Of a stretch of DNA of 64,000 nt, positions 1 to 11,600 are shown one piece after another. The first letter of the stretch is position 1. Every line of letters begins with the position of its first letter. The notes beneath the pieces were generated by a model, which was not told where the DNA came from, did not search any database, and saw nothing but the letters and a program-made list of their open reading frames with translations. This DNA comes from Stomorhina lunata (lineage: Eukaryota; Arthropoda; Insecta; Diptera; Rhiniidae), in contig OW121742.1 of assembly GCA_933228675.1 (NCBI GenBank), positions 41,861,699-41,925,698 of the forward strand, read 5' to 3'. The position numbers and the translations under genes were made by a program.

Positions 1-278
1 GAAGTTTCAGTTCAATATGATATTAAATTAATCATATCAAATGCGACGCCAAGATTTTATATATTCTCTAGCACTTAGTCGTTTTCTTAAAGACTTACTG
101 GAATCCCAGTATTTGTTATGGAATCTCAATAGGGATTAGTGCTTAAATATTATTACGAGGTAATACCGCAATTCGATTTGAAGATGTGTTTTTGTTTTCA
201 AAACGTGTTCTTTGGAATCGAAATACGGAAAACCCCCTTCTTTTACAAAATGCCAGAAAAAAAAAATTGTTTGCTTAC
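1..278 (-). other. Sf3b3 intron 1 (partial)
   Basis: AT-rich intronic sequence begins with the GTAAGC donor at 278-273. No coding sequence or acceptor followed by SF3B3-like residues is visible up to the window edge. Confidence 0.75.
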
Positions 279-504
279 CCTTAGTGCCACCAGTTAAACG
301 AAATGACATCAAAGATCTAATGCAACCAAAGACCTCAGTGGAAAGTACAGTATGTACTTTTCCTGTATTCGAGTCAGGTCTAACGAGTTCCAATGATTTG
401 CCACGTGATATTAAAACCTCTTGCTGTTTGCTACCGGAAAAATTACCATGTACAGCATGTGTAATGCCAGTGGCTTTTTGAAGTGTCAAATTATACAAAT
501 ACAT
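279..504 (-). CDS. Sf3b3: Splicing factor 3B subunit 3, first coding exon (partial gene)
   Basis: This exon encodes the first 75 residues of SF3B3 (SAP130), the beta-propeller scaffold of the SF3b part of the U2 snRNP that helps hold the branch-point adenosine. The ATG is at 504-502 and the peptide opens MYLYNLTLQKATGITHAVHG, then NFSGSKQQEVLISRGKSLEL and RSLMSFRLTGGTK, which match the highly conserved SF3B3 N-terminus. The exon stops at a donor (AAGG|GTAAGC) in phase 1, so the next codon begins with G, as expected for the Asp that follows GGTK in the family. Nothing at 1-278 resembles the next exon, so the rest of the gene lies to the left of the window. Its start is about 1.6 kb from the divergent THUMPD1 gene. 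Confidence 0.93.
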
Positions 505-2077
505 TTTTCATTCAATCTGTAACAAAGCCCAAAACAAAAATGTGAGGTTAGAAGTCTTTTTAAATTCACACCACGAAAAAGGTTAGAATTTCTCCTTTTA
601 GTTAATAAGGTTATAATTGTCCTGTTCTCGTAATTCCAGGGTGATAGTAGGGCAAATGAGCTTCAGTATCACCCAACGATGCTAATGAACAGTAATAATA
701 ATATTGCACGTTAAAAATTGCGACCATAGCATAGACATTTCTATGACTCTGGAGATACATCGTGCCTAACATTTTCCAAAAAAAATACTATTAATAACTT
801 CTTCCTTTAACTGTCTATATTACCTTTATCCTATTACAGAAGTCCTAAAACTTGGGAAAACTAGGATGCTTCCAGATTATAAATTTTCTTGTGTTCGGAA
901 ACTGTACAAATGCTTAGCGCTTTTTTCAATCACGCTACGCCATTTTAGTTTAACAATTCACAATTCCTCAGAGAAATAGTTGATGCTTTTTCTTTGCCGG
1001 TTGAAATTAAAATGAAGGCGACATGGAAAATTTCGCTGTTGTCAATTTTTGTACAAGACAAGTGTTGTCATTTCAGCGATATTTAAGATAAAAAATGGTG
1101 GGAAAATAATTTACAGCACAGCTCCATAAAAATTACTAAAAACAGCAAAATTTTAATGTATATAATAAAATTTTGAATAAACTACTTTTATTAGCTATAG
1201 CAAAATTTTATAAATTTTACTAAAAATATAATTTTTTTAATGATCATACAATTTTTAAAATTTAACTAAAATCGTAAAATATTTCAGTAAAAATAATAAT
1301 ATATAAATTTTCAGTAAAATACATAAAATTTTACTAAAGTACTCTGTTTACTCGCATAATGTAAAAGGCCACCTGTCAAATTATTGTTCAGTGGCCTTTT
1401 CTATGTTTTCCTTTGGCGCAAATTAATCCGCTCTTTTTCTATTATTACATATTGTCAAATCACTTACTCTTGTAAACCCCAACCCGAACGGTATGTAAAA
1501 ATACCAACTTAACCCGAAAATAATATTAAATAAATATAAATTCTAAAATTTTGTGAAAAACCCCTAACTCTGTGATTTTTTATTTCTTATATTTTCTGAA
1601 TAAAATATTCCGGAGAACATTTTTTGGTCCTTCGAACCGGATCAACGCAGAACCCATCATCCTATTCTATTTTATTTATCTAAAAAATTGTTACAAATCG
1701 TAAACTCTGTTTTCAGGCGCACTGACACCAAATCTATCAAATATTGTTTAGATACGACAATGTTGATTTTTCAGATTTATTCATCAAATAATTCACAAAA
1801 TATGAACGTAGTGTAATATTGAGTTAAAATGTTACCACATACATACATATGCATGGTGGCTCTTACTGATATACATACATCCTTTAAACAAAACGGAAGT
1901 AGAAAAAACAAACAGTCTGGTAGTCTCTGGTTTTTCTAGCGATTTGTTTAGACAATTTGGGAATTTAATGCATAGTGGGAAACACTTTTTTTCGGTTGCT
2001 TGTTTACTTCATACTTGTCAAATAAAAACAAAACAACTTAACCTTACTTTCGGCTAACACAAAAAAAATCGTAAAAA
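505..2077. other. Divergent intergenic region, Sf3b3 / THUMPD1
   Basis: This 1.57-kb stretch separates two divergently transcribed genes and should hold both 5' regions. It is AT-rich, with a run of AAATTTTACTAAA-like motifs at about 1,140-1,340 and a hairpin at 1,363-1,401 whose 10-bp arms read AAAAGGCCAC and GTGGCCTTTT. No open frame in it looks like a gene. Confidence 0.6.
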
Positions 2078-3010
2078 ATGAGTGGGCCACCGGCTAAAAA
2101 ACAAAAATTCCAAAACAAAAAGAAATACTACCAACCCAACAGGAAGCAGTATTTGGAAGTAGGTCACAAAGGATTTCTGGCCACCTGTAATTTTAATGAA
2201 AAAGATTGTATTCGAGAATGTTATAATATTCTAAATCAATATGCCAATGAATTGTATGGCCCCGAGGAGAATGACCGCAAGGACGTTACACATGAAGCCG
2301 AGACAGAAAAAGGTGAGGAACCAGCTGCAGATGATATTGCGGATGAGTTACAAAAACAAATTGATGCCTCACAGCTAAAAACGAAATCTTGTGTACGTCG
2401 CTTTCAAGTGGTCGATACAGGTGCCTCAAATTGCGTTTTTGTTAAAACAACTCTGGATGATCCCGTAGCGATTGGTAGGCAAATTGTAAGAGATATAGCA
2501 GAAACAAAACAACAAAAAACTCGTCATCTTTTGCGTTTGGTTCCCATAGATGCAGTTTGTAAGGCCAATCATAAAGATATTGTCAATACAGCTGGTCAAT
2601 TATGTGATAAGTATTTCCTCAAAGAATCCACCACCTTCTCCATTGTTTATAATAAACGTTTTAACAATGACATAAATCGGGATCAAGTTATACGCGAAAT
2701 AGCTGAATTAATTCACGCTAAGAATGTTAACAATAAAGTGGATTTAAAGCATGCAAAGAGATCTTTAGTGCTGGAAATCATAAAGGGATTATGTTGCCTT
2801 ACGGTGGTTGACGATTACATGGCAATGAAAAAGTACAATTTAATTGAGTTAGCCAGAGCTAATCAGGATTATAATAAGGAGGAGAACAAATGTAAAGAGG
2901 AAAATAAAGAATCCTCTACGAAAACGGCAAATAACGTAGAAGAAGATGCCAAGGAAGACGAGTCAACTCAGAAAAAGGATGAAGAAACAACGACACTGGT
3001 TGTAAATTAA
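2078..3010 (+). CDS. THUMPD1: THUMP domain-containing protein 1 (tRNA acetylation adaptor)
   Basis: A 310-aa intronless gene, orthologous to human THUMPD1, yeast Tan1 and probably Drosophila CG15014. In the family this protein binds tRNA and guides the NAT10/Kre33 acetyltransferase to make N4-acetylcytidine at position 12 of tRNA-Ser and tRNA-Leu. A Lys/Gln-rich head (residues 1-20) is followed by the conserved block GFLATCNFNEKDCIRECYNI (32-51) and ELYGPEE, an acidic linker, and the THUMP domain (about 143-246). The THUMP domain is marked by TRHLLRLVPI, FSIVYNKRFNNDINRDQVI, KVDL and VLEIIKGLCCLTVVDDYM. The tail is Lys/Glu-rich and disordered. The start lies in AAAAAATGAG, with the first conserved block close behind. 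The length is normal for the family. The gene is convergent with PMP34, 351 bp apart. Confidence 0.93.
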   Translation: MSGPPAKKQKFQNKKKYYQPNRKQYLEVGHKGFLATCNFNEKDCIRECYNILNQYANELYGPEENDRKDVTHEAETEKGEEPAADDIADELQKQIDASQLKTKSCVRRFQVVDTGASNCVFVKTTLDDPVAIGRQIVRDIAETKQQKTRHLLRLVPIDAVCKANHKDIVNTAGQLCDKYFLKESTTFSIVYNKRFNNDINRDQVIREIAELIHAKNVNNKVDLKHAKRSLVLEIIKGLCCLTVVDDYMAMKKYNLIELARANQDYNKEENKCKEENKESSTKTANNVEEDAKEDESTQKKDEETTTLVVN

Positions 3011-3361
3011 AATGATAAAAAAAAAACAATTTAAAATAAATTATGTAAAGTAAATAGGCTTCTGGGCCTCAAAATCCACTAGGTAATATTAAACCATGTT
3101 ATCTTAACTAAAGAATATTTTGTTCTTTTATTTTTTTTTTACCAATAAATAAATCAATTTAATGTTTAGTTTTGATAGTTAAAATAAACTTTCAAGCCAA
3201 ATATACTTTAAAAATAGGCCAATATTTTAAACTACTATTATTATTTGGAATGTACAACATTCCATGCCGCAACCTTAATAATATGACTATAAATCTGCTT
3301 CAACCGAAGATATTTACTTTTTGTACATTACTAATTTTTGTCATGTCCAGAAAGCATTTAA
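3011..3361. other. Convergent 3' regions of THUMPD1 and PMP34
   Basis: AT-rich tail-to-tail spacer. AATAAA-type signals occur on the plus strand near 3,143-3,150 for THUMPD1 and on the minus strand (TTTATT) near 3,127-3,133 for PMP34, so the two 3'UTRs may overlap. The small plus-strand frame at 3,172-3,372 has no recognisable features. Confidence 0.55.
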
Positions 3362-5188
3362 TTATTGGATAATTTTGGCAGGTGTTTTCCTCAGAAGTAA
3401 CCTAACAGTTGTGTTGATTTTCTCATAAGCCATGAACATTAAAGCGGCTGTAAGCACGGTTTGCAAAATTTTTGCTTCCATACCTCGAAATAGACCTTTA
3501 AAACCTTGATGCCTAACAATATCCAATATCATTTGTATCATGCCTATTTCTTGTGCGCCCGCGGCTTTACTTGAAGTTGAAGGACCATTACTATGTTGTT
3601 TTGAACGATGTCTCTGTTTAGTTTGCACCAACTGTAGGGGATAGGTTAAAACAGTCGCAAATGCTTTAGCTGCTGCTCCAATAAGGAAATATTGTAAACT
3701 GGAAATTTCCGATGAGCCAGTTAATTTTATAACATTACGCTTTAAAAGCTCGTACATCATAAACTGCAACGATGGATTGGAGACTAAGATAAGTGAGGGT
3801 ATTGTACCAGACCATAAACCCTTAAGACCTTCCGTTTTCGCAACATACTGCAGACCGGCTAGCAGGTTTTTGTAATGTTTATTCACTTCATCTGAAGTGC
3901 CGGCAACGTCACGCATACGACATCTGGTATTGACAACCCAAAATGGAGTTGTGCTAAAAACATTTATAACTCCGGCTACAGCACCCAATAGTAGATCCTT
4001 GAGGGCACTTTGTTGCGTTTTATCTCCACCGCTTGCTAGAGCTTTTAAACTGTGGAATGTATAGAAGTAGACAAAATTTGAAATGCATAAACTTTGTAAC
4101 ACCGGTCCTAGACCACGGTACAGCGATTGAAAACCTTCACCCAAAACTATCTCTTTGATTACTTTCATGGTGCTGCGTGCCTCGCCGGTTTTATCGGGAT
4201 CTTCCACTAAATATATTTATAAGATAAAATCATTAAACTTTTTTAGTATTTAATTGGGTTTGTGTAAACTTACATTGCAATCTGGAGCGTACAGTGTCCA
4301 GGGGATAAAACGTCGACATTGCAATACAGCCACCCTTAATGTAGGAATAATATAGAGAAATTAATATAATATAATATAGAGAAAGAATAGACTATGTGTA
4401 ATATGAATGACTAGGTATAAGACAGATATAGTATTAGGTTTTAGCTTGAATAAAGGCCGGGTAATAATTCCTTGACTTTTTGGATGAAGCGCTCGCTGGT
4501 TTTTATATAAAAATGTATTTTATTTTCTTGTATCTTGGCCAAATGCAGTCGTTTTGAGTAAATCCTCATTGGCACAATAAGTTTTTTTTTTTAATATAAT
4601 CGTTCTCATTTTAACCTCCGATCGGCTAAAGTTAATCGAATGCAGACCCCTCAACTCGTCGTCCTGAACGTTCGGCATCTCAGTGCTTGTAAGGTCCCTT
4701 CATAATTCAGAAACCACTTCTTGACAATAGAAATGAATGGTACAGAGTCCACAAAACATTTATCAAGCTCAGCTCTGTTTTGAGTGATAGTTTTTAACGC
4801 AATTTTTTCCATTTTCAAACCCCCTATGGTGCCTGGTGTCAACGGCTTTCAACACACAAACTAAATAATGGAGCTTGTTCAAATTTAGATAGGAGTCAAT
4901 TTAAAGTTGTATGTTGAAAGCGGCAATTTCAATTTCCAAATTAAAGTGCTGGAAATTTAATAACGGACTTTTTTACCCACCCTAGCAATATGGGACTATA
5001 GTCTGAGCAATATAAGTGTAGATTCTAGACTCTAGAACCTATCTGACAGTGATTCAGCAATCTTTAGTCTGTACCTACTTAAAACGATGATAAGAAATAT
5101 GTAAATTTATACTTACCGCCGCTCCAGACATAGCATGAACCCATGACTCATACGTAAATACTTGACTTAACTTTGAAGAAGCCACCAT
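3362..5188 (-). CDS. PMP34: Peroxisomal membrane carrier PMP34 (SLC25A17)
   Basis: Three coding exons on the minus strand, 5188-5117, 4334-4274 and 4206-3362, all with GT-AG borders and matching phases, give 325 aa. The protein belongs to the mitochondrial carrier superfamily. PMP34 carries CoA, FAD, NAD and related nucleotides across the peroxisome membrane. Each of the three repeats has its signature region: YPLDTVR (residues 34-40), TPFWVVNTR (about 131-139) and YPLQLVQ (about 233-239), each opening a helix pair and followed by a G-x-x-x-L-Y/F-RG type segment (SLYRGLGP, GLWSGTIP, GLFRGMEA). The first exon begins MVASSKLSQVFTYESWVHAM. Exon 3 read alone has no ATG at its left end, which supports the upstream exons. 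The second-repeat WVVNTR is the variant typical of PMP34 orthologues. Confidence 0.92.
4651..4842 (-). pseudogene. mariner transposase N-terminal relic in PMP34 intron
   Basis: A 63-codon open stretch reads AELDKCFVDSVPFISIVKKW followed by FLNYEGT. It aligns by eye with the first helix-turn-helix of mariner transposases (pattern A-x-x-W-L-D-x-x-x-x-D-S-A-P-S-I-S-T-V-x-K-W-F-x-x-F-x-x-G). The catalytic part is absent. It lies in the intron between PMP34 coding exons 1 and 2, in the same orientation as the host gene. Confidence 0.6.
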
Positions 5189-5900
5189 TGCTAACGCTTA
5201 GTTCAAAATGCAAATATGAGGATATATTGTTTTGGATTGCAATAACAACTTGAAAATACAAAGTTCACTTTCAATTCTTTCGATTTTTTTCTTTGATTTG
5301 TTCCCCTCCCAATACAAGCTAGTATTGTATATGATAGACAAAAATGTTTGCTGCACCTTTGGAGTCAATCGTTGGTATAACTAATAAATTATTTGCTATG
5401 ATGATAACAATTCTTTTTGCTTTATTTAAAATTTAATAAAAAAATTCATAATTAATACCAATTGTGTGCAGCATTTGCTATTGTCATGTAATTTTTTTTC
5501 TTTTGAAATCTCTTATTTGTTATATCTTTGTTTTTTTTTTTCTTTAAGAATAGATTAGATTTAGTGCCGGTTAAGATTAGTGTGCTTTACTGGATTTATT
5601 TGATAAAAGCTATTGTTCGTTGTGCCCAATGTTGTATTTAATTAAACTTTTAATTAATGAACAATTTATAGAAGAACCTCCATGTAAATTGTTTGCGAAA
5701 AGAATGTAAATGACAGTCGAATTAAAAGAAAATAATGAGTGAGTTCTGAGAGAGTAAAGAAAAAAACTTCCCTTTCTCTTGAGTAGTTTTGAAAAGTGTT
5801 GCCAAATATTTTTAGCTTTAAGTGTTTTTTTAACAAAGTGCTTTTTTGGCGAAAACTTTTCTTTTCAGGGATTATCATAAATCTTTTCTAAAAATAAACC
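5189..5900. other. Upstream region of PMP34
   Basis: AT-rich non-coding sequence upstream of the PMP34 start. A short minus-strand frame at 5,666-5,878 is low-complexity and not supported. No promoter motif stands out. Confidence 0.5.
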
Positions 5901-5909
5901 ATTTTTTTT

Positions 5910-6595
5910 AGCAAGTAAGAAAGTGCTATAATCGGTCAAGCCCTACCAATAAGGTCAAATTTGTTATTCTTCCTGTATAAAGACAAATATTTGCTAAATT
6001 TTGTCTTCATACAAACATTTGCTCAAAACATATATTTAAGCTGTTGCCGTCATTTGGACTTATATGAGAGCTAGGGTCAAATGTGAACCGATTATTTATT
6101 TAGCAAATTGATTACAGTTAAAATTCTCATTAGCTTTAGATTTACGAGCGCTTTAGTGATTTTTGTGCATTTTTAAAAAAGAGTTTGTATGGGAGCTGTG
6201 GTCAAATGTGGACCGATTTCAACGAAATTTGGTACAGTGATTTTAGTTTACATAAGCAGTATTTGTTTTAAATTTAATTTGTGGCCAACATATCAATTCC
6301 TACTGGAGGTACAATAAATAGTACGAATAAATAGTGACGAATTTTAATAGCCATGGTCCCATTATCAAAAAAATGATTTGTGCCAAATTTCATCAAATTA
6401 TATTTAGAATTGCGATACTGATTACAAGGTTTACATGGGGATCCAGCCAGCCAGACGGAAATCGCTAAATCGACTCAGAAAGTGATTCTAAGCCTATTGG
6501 TATACTGAAAGGCGGGTCTAAGACAAATATTTCTAATCGTTACATACATCAGCAGAAACTTATAATACCCTTTCCATTTTTAATTTTGGAAACAT
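5910..6595 (-). mobile_element. Helentron/DINE-1-like repeat, diverged copy
   Basis: The left end reads AAGTAAGAAAGTGCTATAAT followed by CGGTCAAGCCC. This is the reverse complement of the 3' terminus at about 17,775-17,802 (GGCTTGGCCGACTATAGCAC, then TTTCTTACTTG). Inside are phrases shared with that copy: TGTGGTCAAATGTGGACCGA, the CATGGGGATCCAGCCAGCCA tract and AAATCGACTCAGAAAGTGAT. The copy is degenerate, has no open frame and lies in reverse orientation. Confidence 0.6.
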
Positions 6596-6689
6596 AATGC
6601 ACGTTTGCGTCAACTTTTTGTTTCTTAATAGAAAGCTTCATCTATCAGCTTCAAATATCGAAATGAAAGGAAGAGGTAATTCATAAAGA

Positions 6690-8060
6690 AATTATCAAAA
6701 TTTACAGCATGCTTAGGAAGCTAAATTCCTCGGCATCATCTTAGATAGGAAGCTATCTTGGAAAAAGATCACGCTAGAAAGAATGAAAAAGGGACTTAAC
6801 TCGGACTAAGTTCGCAGGAACTCGCTAGGTAAGAGCTGGGGTTTAAATCCAATGATAGTGTACTGGATCTACACGAATATTGTAAGACCAGTTTTAACAT
6901 ACTGGTGCGCAGTATGTTGAGAAGCGGTAAACAAGGTCTCCTTTCTAAGCACGGGCATCACTGGTGCCTTAAGTCTCAAGCGGCCTTAGACATGATGCTG
7001 CCTCTATTTCCTTTGGATTTATTTATAAAGGCAGTAGAAACTAGATGTATATTAAGGCTGCATGAGTCAGGTAAACTTAGGCACAGGCAGGCAGGACACA
7101 CCAGCATACTGAACGGAACGAATGTCCCTTGCTTCGGGGCAGGGTCACCTTTATCTGACTACTTAGTCAGGGAACTTTTGATCAGTTCCGTACCAGAGCC
7201 CGTTATTCCAGATAGAGCCAGCTGGGAAAATCATCAATCACAGACGGCTCTAAAATGGATATTGACACCAGTGCTCCTAAAGGAGCTGCATATTAGAAAA
7301 TCTTTCGGGCTTAGGGATGAATGCAGTGTCTTTCAGGCAGAAAATTTTGCCTTCTTGAAAGCCACTGAGCTTATCTCATACAATATACCTGAAGATAGTA
7401 CGTTGACCATCTACGTCGACAGTCAGGCTGCACTTATAGCCCTGAAAGGATGCAGTATCGCCTCAAAGTTATTAAAGTCGTATAGTTTAGCTATTATTAG
7501 TTTGTCAGCGAAGAAAAAAGTGAGTCTTTGCTGGGTTCCTGTTCATTGCGACATGGAAGGCAATTAAATTGAGGACAAAGTCGCAAGACAAGGCTCGAGC
7601 CAGGAGCTGATGCTCGCTGTGACAGAAATAGCGCCACCTATATGTCACATTTTCATAGGCATCAAGTCGTGGATCGGTAAAAAGCAGCAAAGAACTGGCA
7701 TAACTTTTCCACTTGCACAACATCTAGGACCTTATGGCCCGATCTAAATGTACAAAAAACCAAGTTATTGCTGAGTCTTAACAGGACCAGTCTTAGAAAA
7801 TGCATAGATATTCTAGCCGGCCATTGCGCCCTTAATTCTAGGCTAAATAGTTGGGATGGGGCAATCCTGGACACTTGCAGACTATGCTCGGGCGAGGATT
7901 CGTCCGAAACGGTCTAGCACATCCTCTACCACTGTCCTATGCTCCAAAACCAGAGACTTAAATTTCTAGGTAACAGATTCCGTGAGGAACCAGGTGACAT
8001 ACAGTAGCGCGAACTAATTGATGGTTTTTTAATAGGACTCAGATGGCAAAGATAGGTCTT
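6690..8060 (+). pseudogene. Non-LTR retrotransposon 3' part (RT tail and RNase H), inactive
   Basis: The end of a LINE-type ORF2, broken by stops and frameshifts. At about 6,718-6,805 a frame reads EAKFLGIILDRKLSWKKITL, the C-terminal RT motif (FLGxxLDxxLSWxxH). IVRPVLTYWCAV follows near 6,880. The open frame 6,905-7,567 then carries an RNase H domain: CSVFQAENFAFLKATELISY, the catalytic-type TIYVDSQAALIAL and WVPVHCDMEGN (normally WVPGHxxIxGN). After a stop at 7,567 the sequence continues with a Cys-His tail (CRLCSGEDSSET, then HILYHCPMLQ) near 7,870-7,950. The RNase H argues for an I/R1/Loa-type clade. It is inserted between PMP34 and Claspin in the opposite orientation to both. Confidence 0.8.
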
Positions 8061-8643
8061 TCTCCCTATGGTAACCACTAATCTTCTCTACTACTCCCTC
8101 ACTTTCTCTCTAACACTATCTATATCCTTTTTCCCTTCTCTTTTTACTCTTTTCTGCTATCTCTCTCTTCTTTTAGGAAGGTAAATAGGCCCGGGTAAAC
8201 CCACATGTATCTTCGAACCAATTAAAATAGAAACTAAATTTAAACCACAAACGATTTGAAATTAAAATAGGATAAAAATGAAGAACCATTTTTTTTTAAT
8301 TTGGTATTTTGTGAATTTATGCTAAAGGTGGAAATCGATAACGTTATAATCTAAAACTAATAAAAATTAATACAAACAAAATTAAGGTATCGTATTAAAA
8401 ACTTTTTAAAAATTCGGAAAAATTAGCTTTGTCTCGTAACGCCTATGGACTTTGCTACTTAAAAATTATATTCAGAATAAGATAATCGCATTTTGTTTTC
8501 ATTTCATTTTTAAATACTTTCTTATACATATTAGGTTATTCCTATAGATACTTAAACATTTAACTTAAATAATGAAACCTAAAGCAAAAACAGATTTCAA
8601 CAGGCACCACATTTTACATACACGCTTAATTTCTTATTAAAAT
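8061..8643. other. Spacer and 3' region of Claspin
   Basis: Pyrimidine-rich then AT-rich sequence between the retrotransposon remnant and the Claspin stop codon. It presumably contains the Claspin 3'UTR. No other coding signal is seen. Confidence 0.5.
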
Positions 8644-11600
8644 TTATAATAATTGATCTATGAAACACTTATCGCGTCGTGGTTCAATTCGGGGTTTCTT
8701 CATAAAATTTTTACCATTTTCGTTACTGCTATTCAGCAAATCTTCCGCCTTTCGCTTTTGATTTTCATGTTCTTCCTCGGTTAGAGTCGCAAAGACAAAA
8801 TTCTTTGCTTTAATACTCTTAATGGAAACAGTACCAGCTGTATTATCCATATCAGAGGCAGAGATCGTTGCTGCAGTGCCTTTTGTAAGACCAGCTAATT
8901 TATTTAGGGTTTCTTTGTCGCGCACCAAAAATGATCCTCGTACACTTTTCCTATTCATTGCTGAAATACCTTTTGATATTAGGAAAGGAGATGATTTTCT
9001 GGAGTCCGATGTTGAGACTGAAGTCTTTTTCGCTGTTATTATTTGTAACTTCTTCGTTGTTAGGGTGCTAGTTGACGGAGCTGCATTCGGTGTTGGTATC
9101 GTTGTGTTCGGCAGTATAGTTGACATATCTTGAGAGTCGGGTTTAAGACCTTGTTCTTTAAGGAATTGTTCTCGTTCGTAACGTATTTTACGCCATTGAT
9201 GTTCGTTGATTTCATCATCACTGCCAACATTTTGACCATCATTTTCGTCCAAAGGCCTGCCATCATCTAAACTAAAACCACTTTCAGCATTTTTCCATTT
9301 GAAAGTTCTTTGCCTGCCTACACCATCCTTTTCCTCATCCTCAAAGAGCATTTCCTGAATTTTACGCACTTCGCGTATATCCTCGTCTAGCATTTTGCGT
9401 CTTTAAAAATAGTAATATAATATAATTTAGCAAAAAATGTTTGTAAAACTTTTAAAAATACTTACGCATGAATTTGACCCAATTCCGCTTGAAGTTTTTC
9501 TCTATCGAATTCATCCTCATCGCCCAATTCAATATCATATTTATCCAAATTCTTTTCATCTTCATCGGCACTGCCCCATTCAGATTCGGAAAGTTCAGCT
9601 TCTTTTTCGAAAAAGTTTTGCGCCTGTTTGACTTTATCTTTTTTAGTCATTTGCACTAAAATCTCATTTTCCTCTGAATCATAGTCAACAAATGTTTCTG
9701 GCTCTTCTGGAACAACCTCAACTTCGTCCTCTTCATCTTCTTCTTCGTCATCAGAAAATCCAAGTTTTGCTTTTTTCTTAAGTTTTTTAGTTAATTTCTT
9801 AACTCTTGGTTTATTTTGTTCATTTGCTGGATCATTTTCCTCATCGCTGGATAAAATTTTATTGCACTTTGTCTTAAGGTTCTCGGAAATGGTAGTGGAT
9901 TCTTGTTGTGTTGTTTTTTGAGATTCCTCGGTAGCTGGTTGGTCAAATGTTCCCGAACACAATTCCATTAGCTCTTCATCGTCAACGGGCTTTCCACTAT
10001 TTTGTGTTAGAGGTATTTGTGACATTAATGCATTAGCGGAGGTTTTTTGTGTGGCATCAAAAGTGCCCGAGCACAAAGCCATTAGTTCATTTTCTGCAGC
10101 TTCAGGAGATGTAGTTTTTATGGAAGATTGCGTGTCGAAAAAGGCAGGTTGAGTGTTTGGTGGTTGCGTTTTTAAAAAATCTATATCATCATTTAAACCT
10201 TCTTCCTCATCTGAGTCATCAAAAGCTTTTATAATACGATTTTTTCGTTGCGATTTTACTGTACTTTCATCTTCAATGTCTTCTTCCTCCTCGTCATCGT
10301 CCTCCTCTTCTTTATCTTCATCCTCTTCTTCATCGTCGTCCTCTTCTTCATCATTTTCATTTTTGTTTTCGTCTTTATTTGCATCTTCTTCGTCGCTGTT
10401 AATTTCTACAACATTATCGTTATCATCTTCGTTATCCTCATCATCATCATCCTCTACCACTAAAGCGTTTTCATCTTCATCAACCTAAAATTTAATTTAT
10501 TTTGAATAAGTTTTCTTTATAATTATAATCAAGACAAGTGTTTGCATACCACAATTTCTTTGTTTTTAGGCTTATCTTCTGGTTCATATTCTTCCACTTC
10601 CATTTCATCATTTTCATTGCCCTCCTCTTCATCGTCATCATCATCTGCTAAACATTTACTATATTCCAATTCATCCTCTTGTTTTTTATTCATTTCCTCC
10701 ATACGCTTCTTTTTGATAATCTCTTTCAAATTCTTTTTCAACTCAAAATATGCTGCTCCCGGTTTTGGTTCCTTTTGAACATCTTTTGTTTCCGTTAAAC
10801 TGATATTAACTTTAGACATTTCCAATTTGCCATTTTCCAGTGAAAGTATGCTGCAGCTTTCTGAGGTCTTTGATTTTCTCGCTTTAACAGTGGACATTAA
10901 ACGTTTCATTAGATTTTCAATACCAGTTGGCTTCTTTTCAATTAAACTTCCTGTCTCCAAGTCAATTAACTTATTAGGATCACCACTTAATGAGGGACTT
11001 CCTGTTAGATTCTTGCCAGCTAACAATTGTTTGACGTTCATTGAGGGACGTGATGAAGGTTTTTTCACCGGACTTATGCGTACCGTATTCATATCTAGTT
11101 TAGGTAATTCAATTACTTCGGTTATTAGTACTTTAGAACATGTGGGCAATTCTTGCATTTCGCTTTCTGCTACGACCTCTTCCTGTTCTGCTAAAAGTTC
11201 AGCCAATTCTTCTTCGGTTAATTGTACGCCTTCAAGATTTTCTTTCAATTCGTCTGTATTATTATGACTCGGACAAGCGGTTTGCATGATTTCACTACCT
11301 TCTGTCTGCTTAGTTGTCTGCAGATGTTTATTTTGTTGCCCGTTTCCCTCAGATTTATCTAGTACACCATCGTTGTCTTTAAAAACCAGCTCCTCATCAC
11401 TCTCAGTTTCGGATTTAAAGAATTCGGTGGCTTCTTTAGCACGCTCTTCCATAAGTTTACTGGATATTGAAATAAAATATTAACATTGAACTTTTGACAA
11501 AAAAAAAAAAAAAAATGGATTTTTCACCGAAAGGCGACATTTCTCCAAAAAAAAAAAAAGTCTTCACCTAAAACTTAGCTTTTTACAGAAATTTTAATTG

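Noticed and set aside
10153..10488. Ser-rich open frame on the plus strand
   Set aside because: It is the antisense shadow of the Asp/Glu-rich exon of Claspin.
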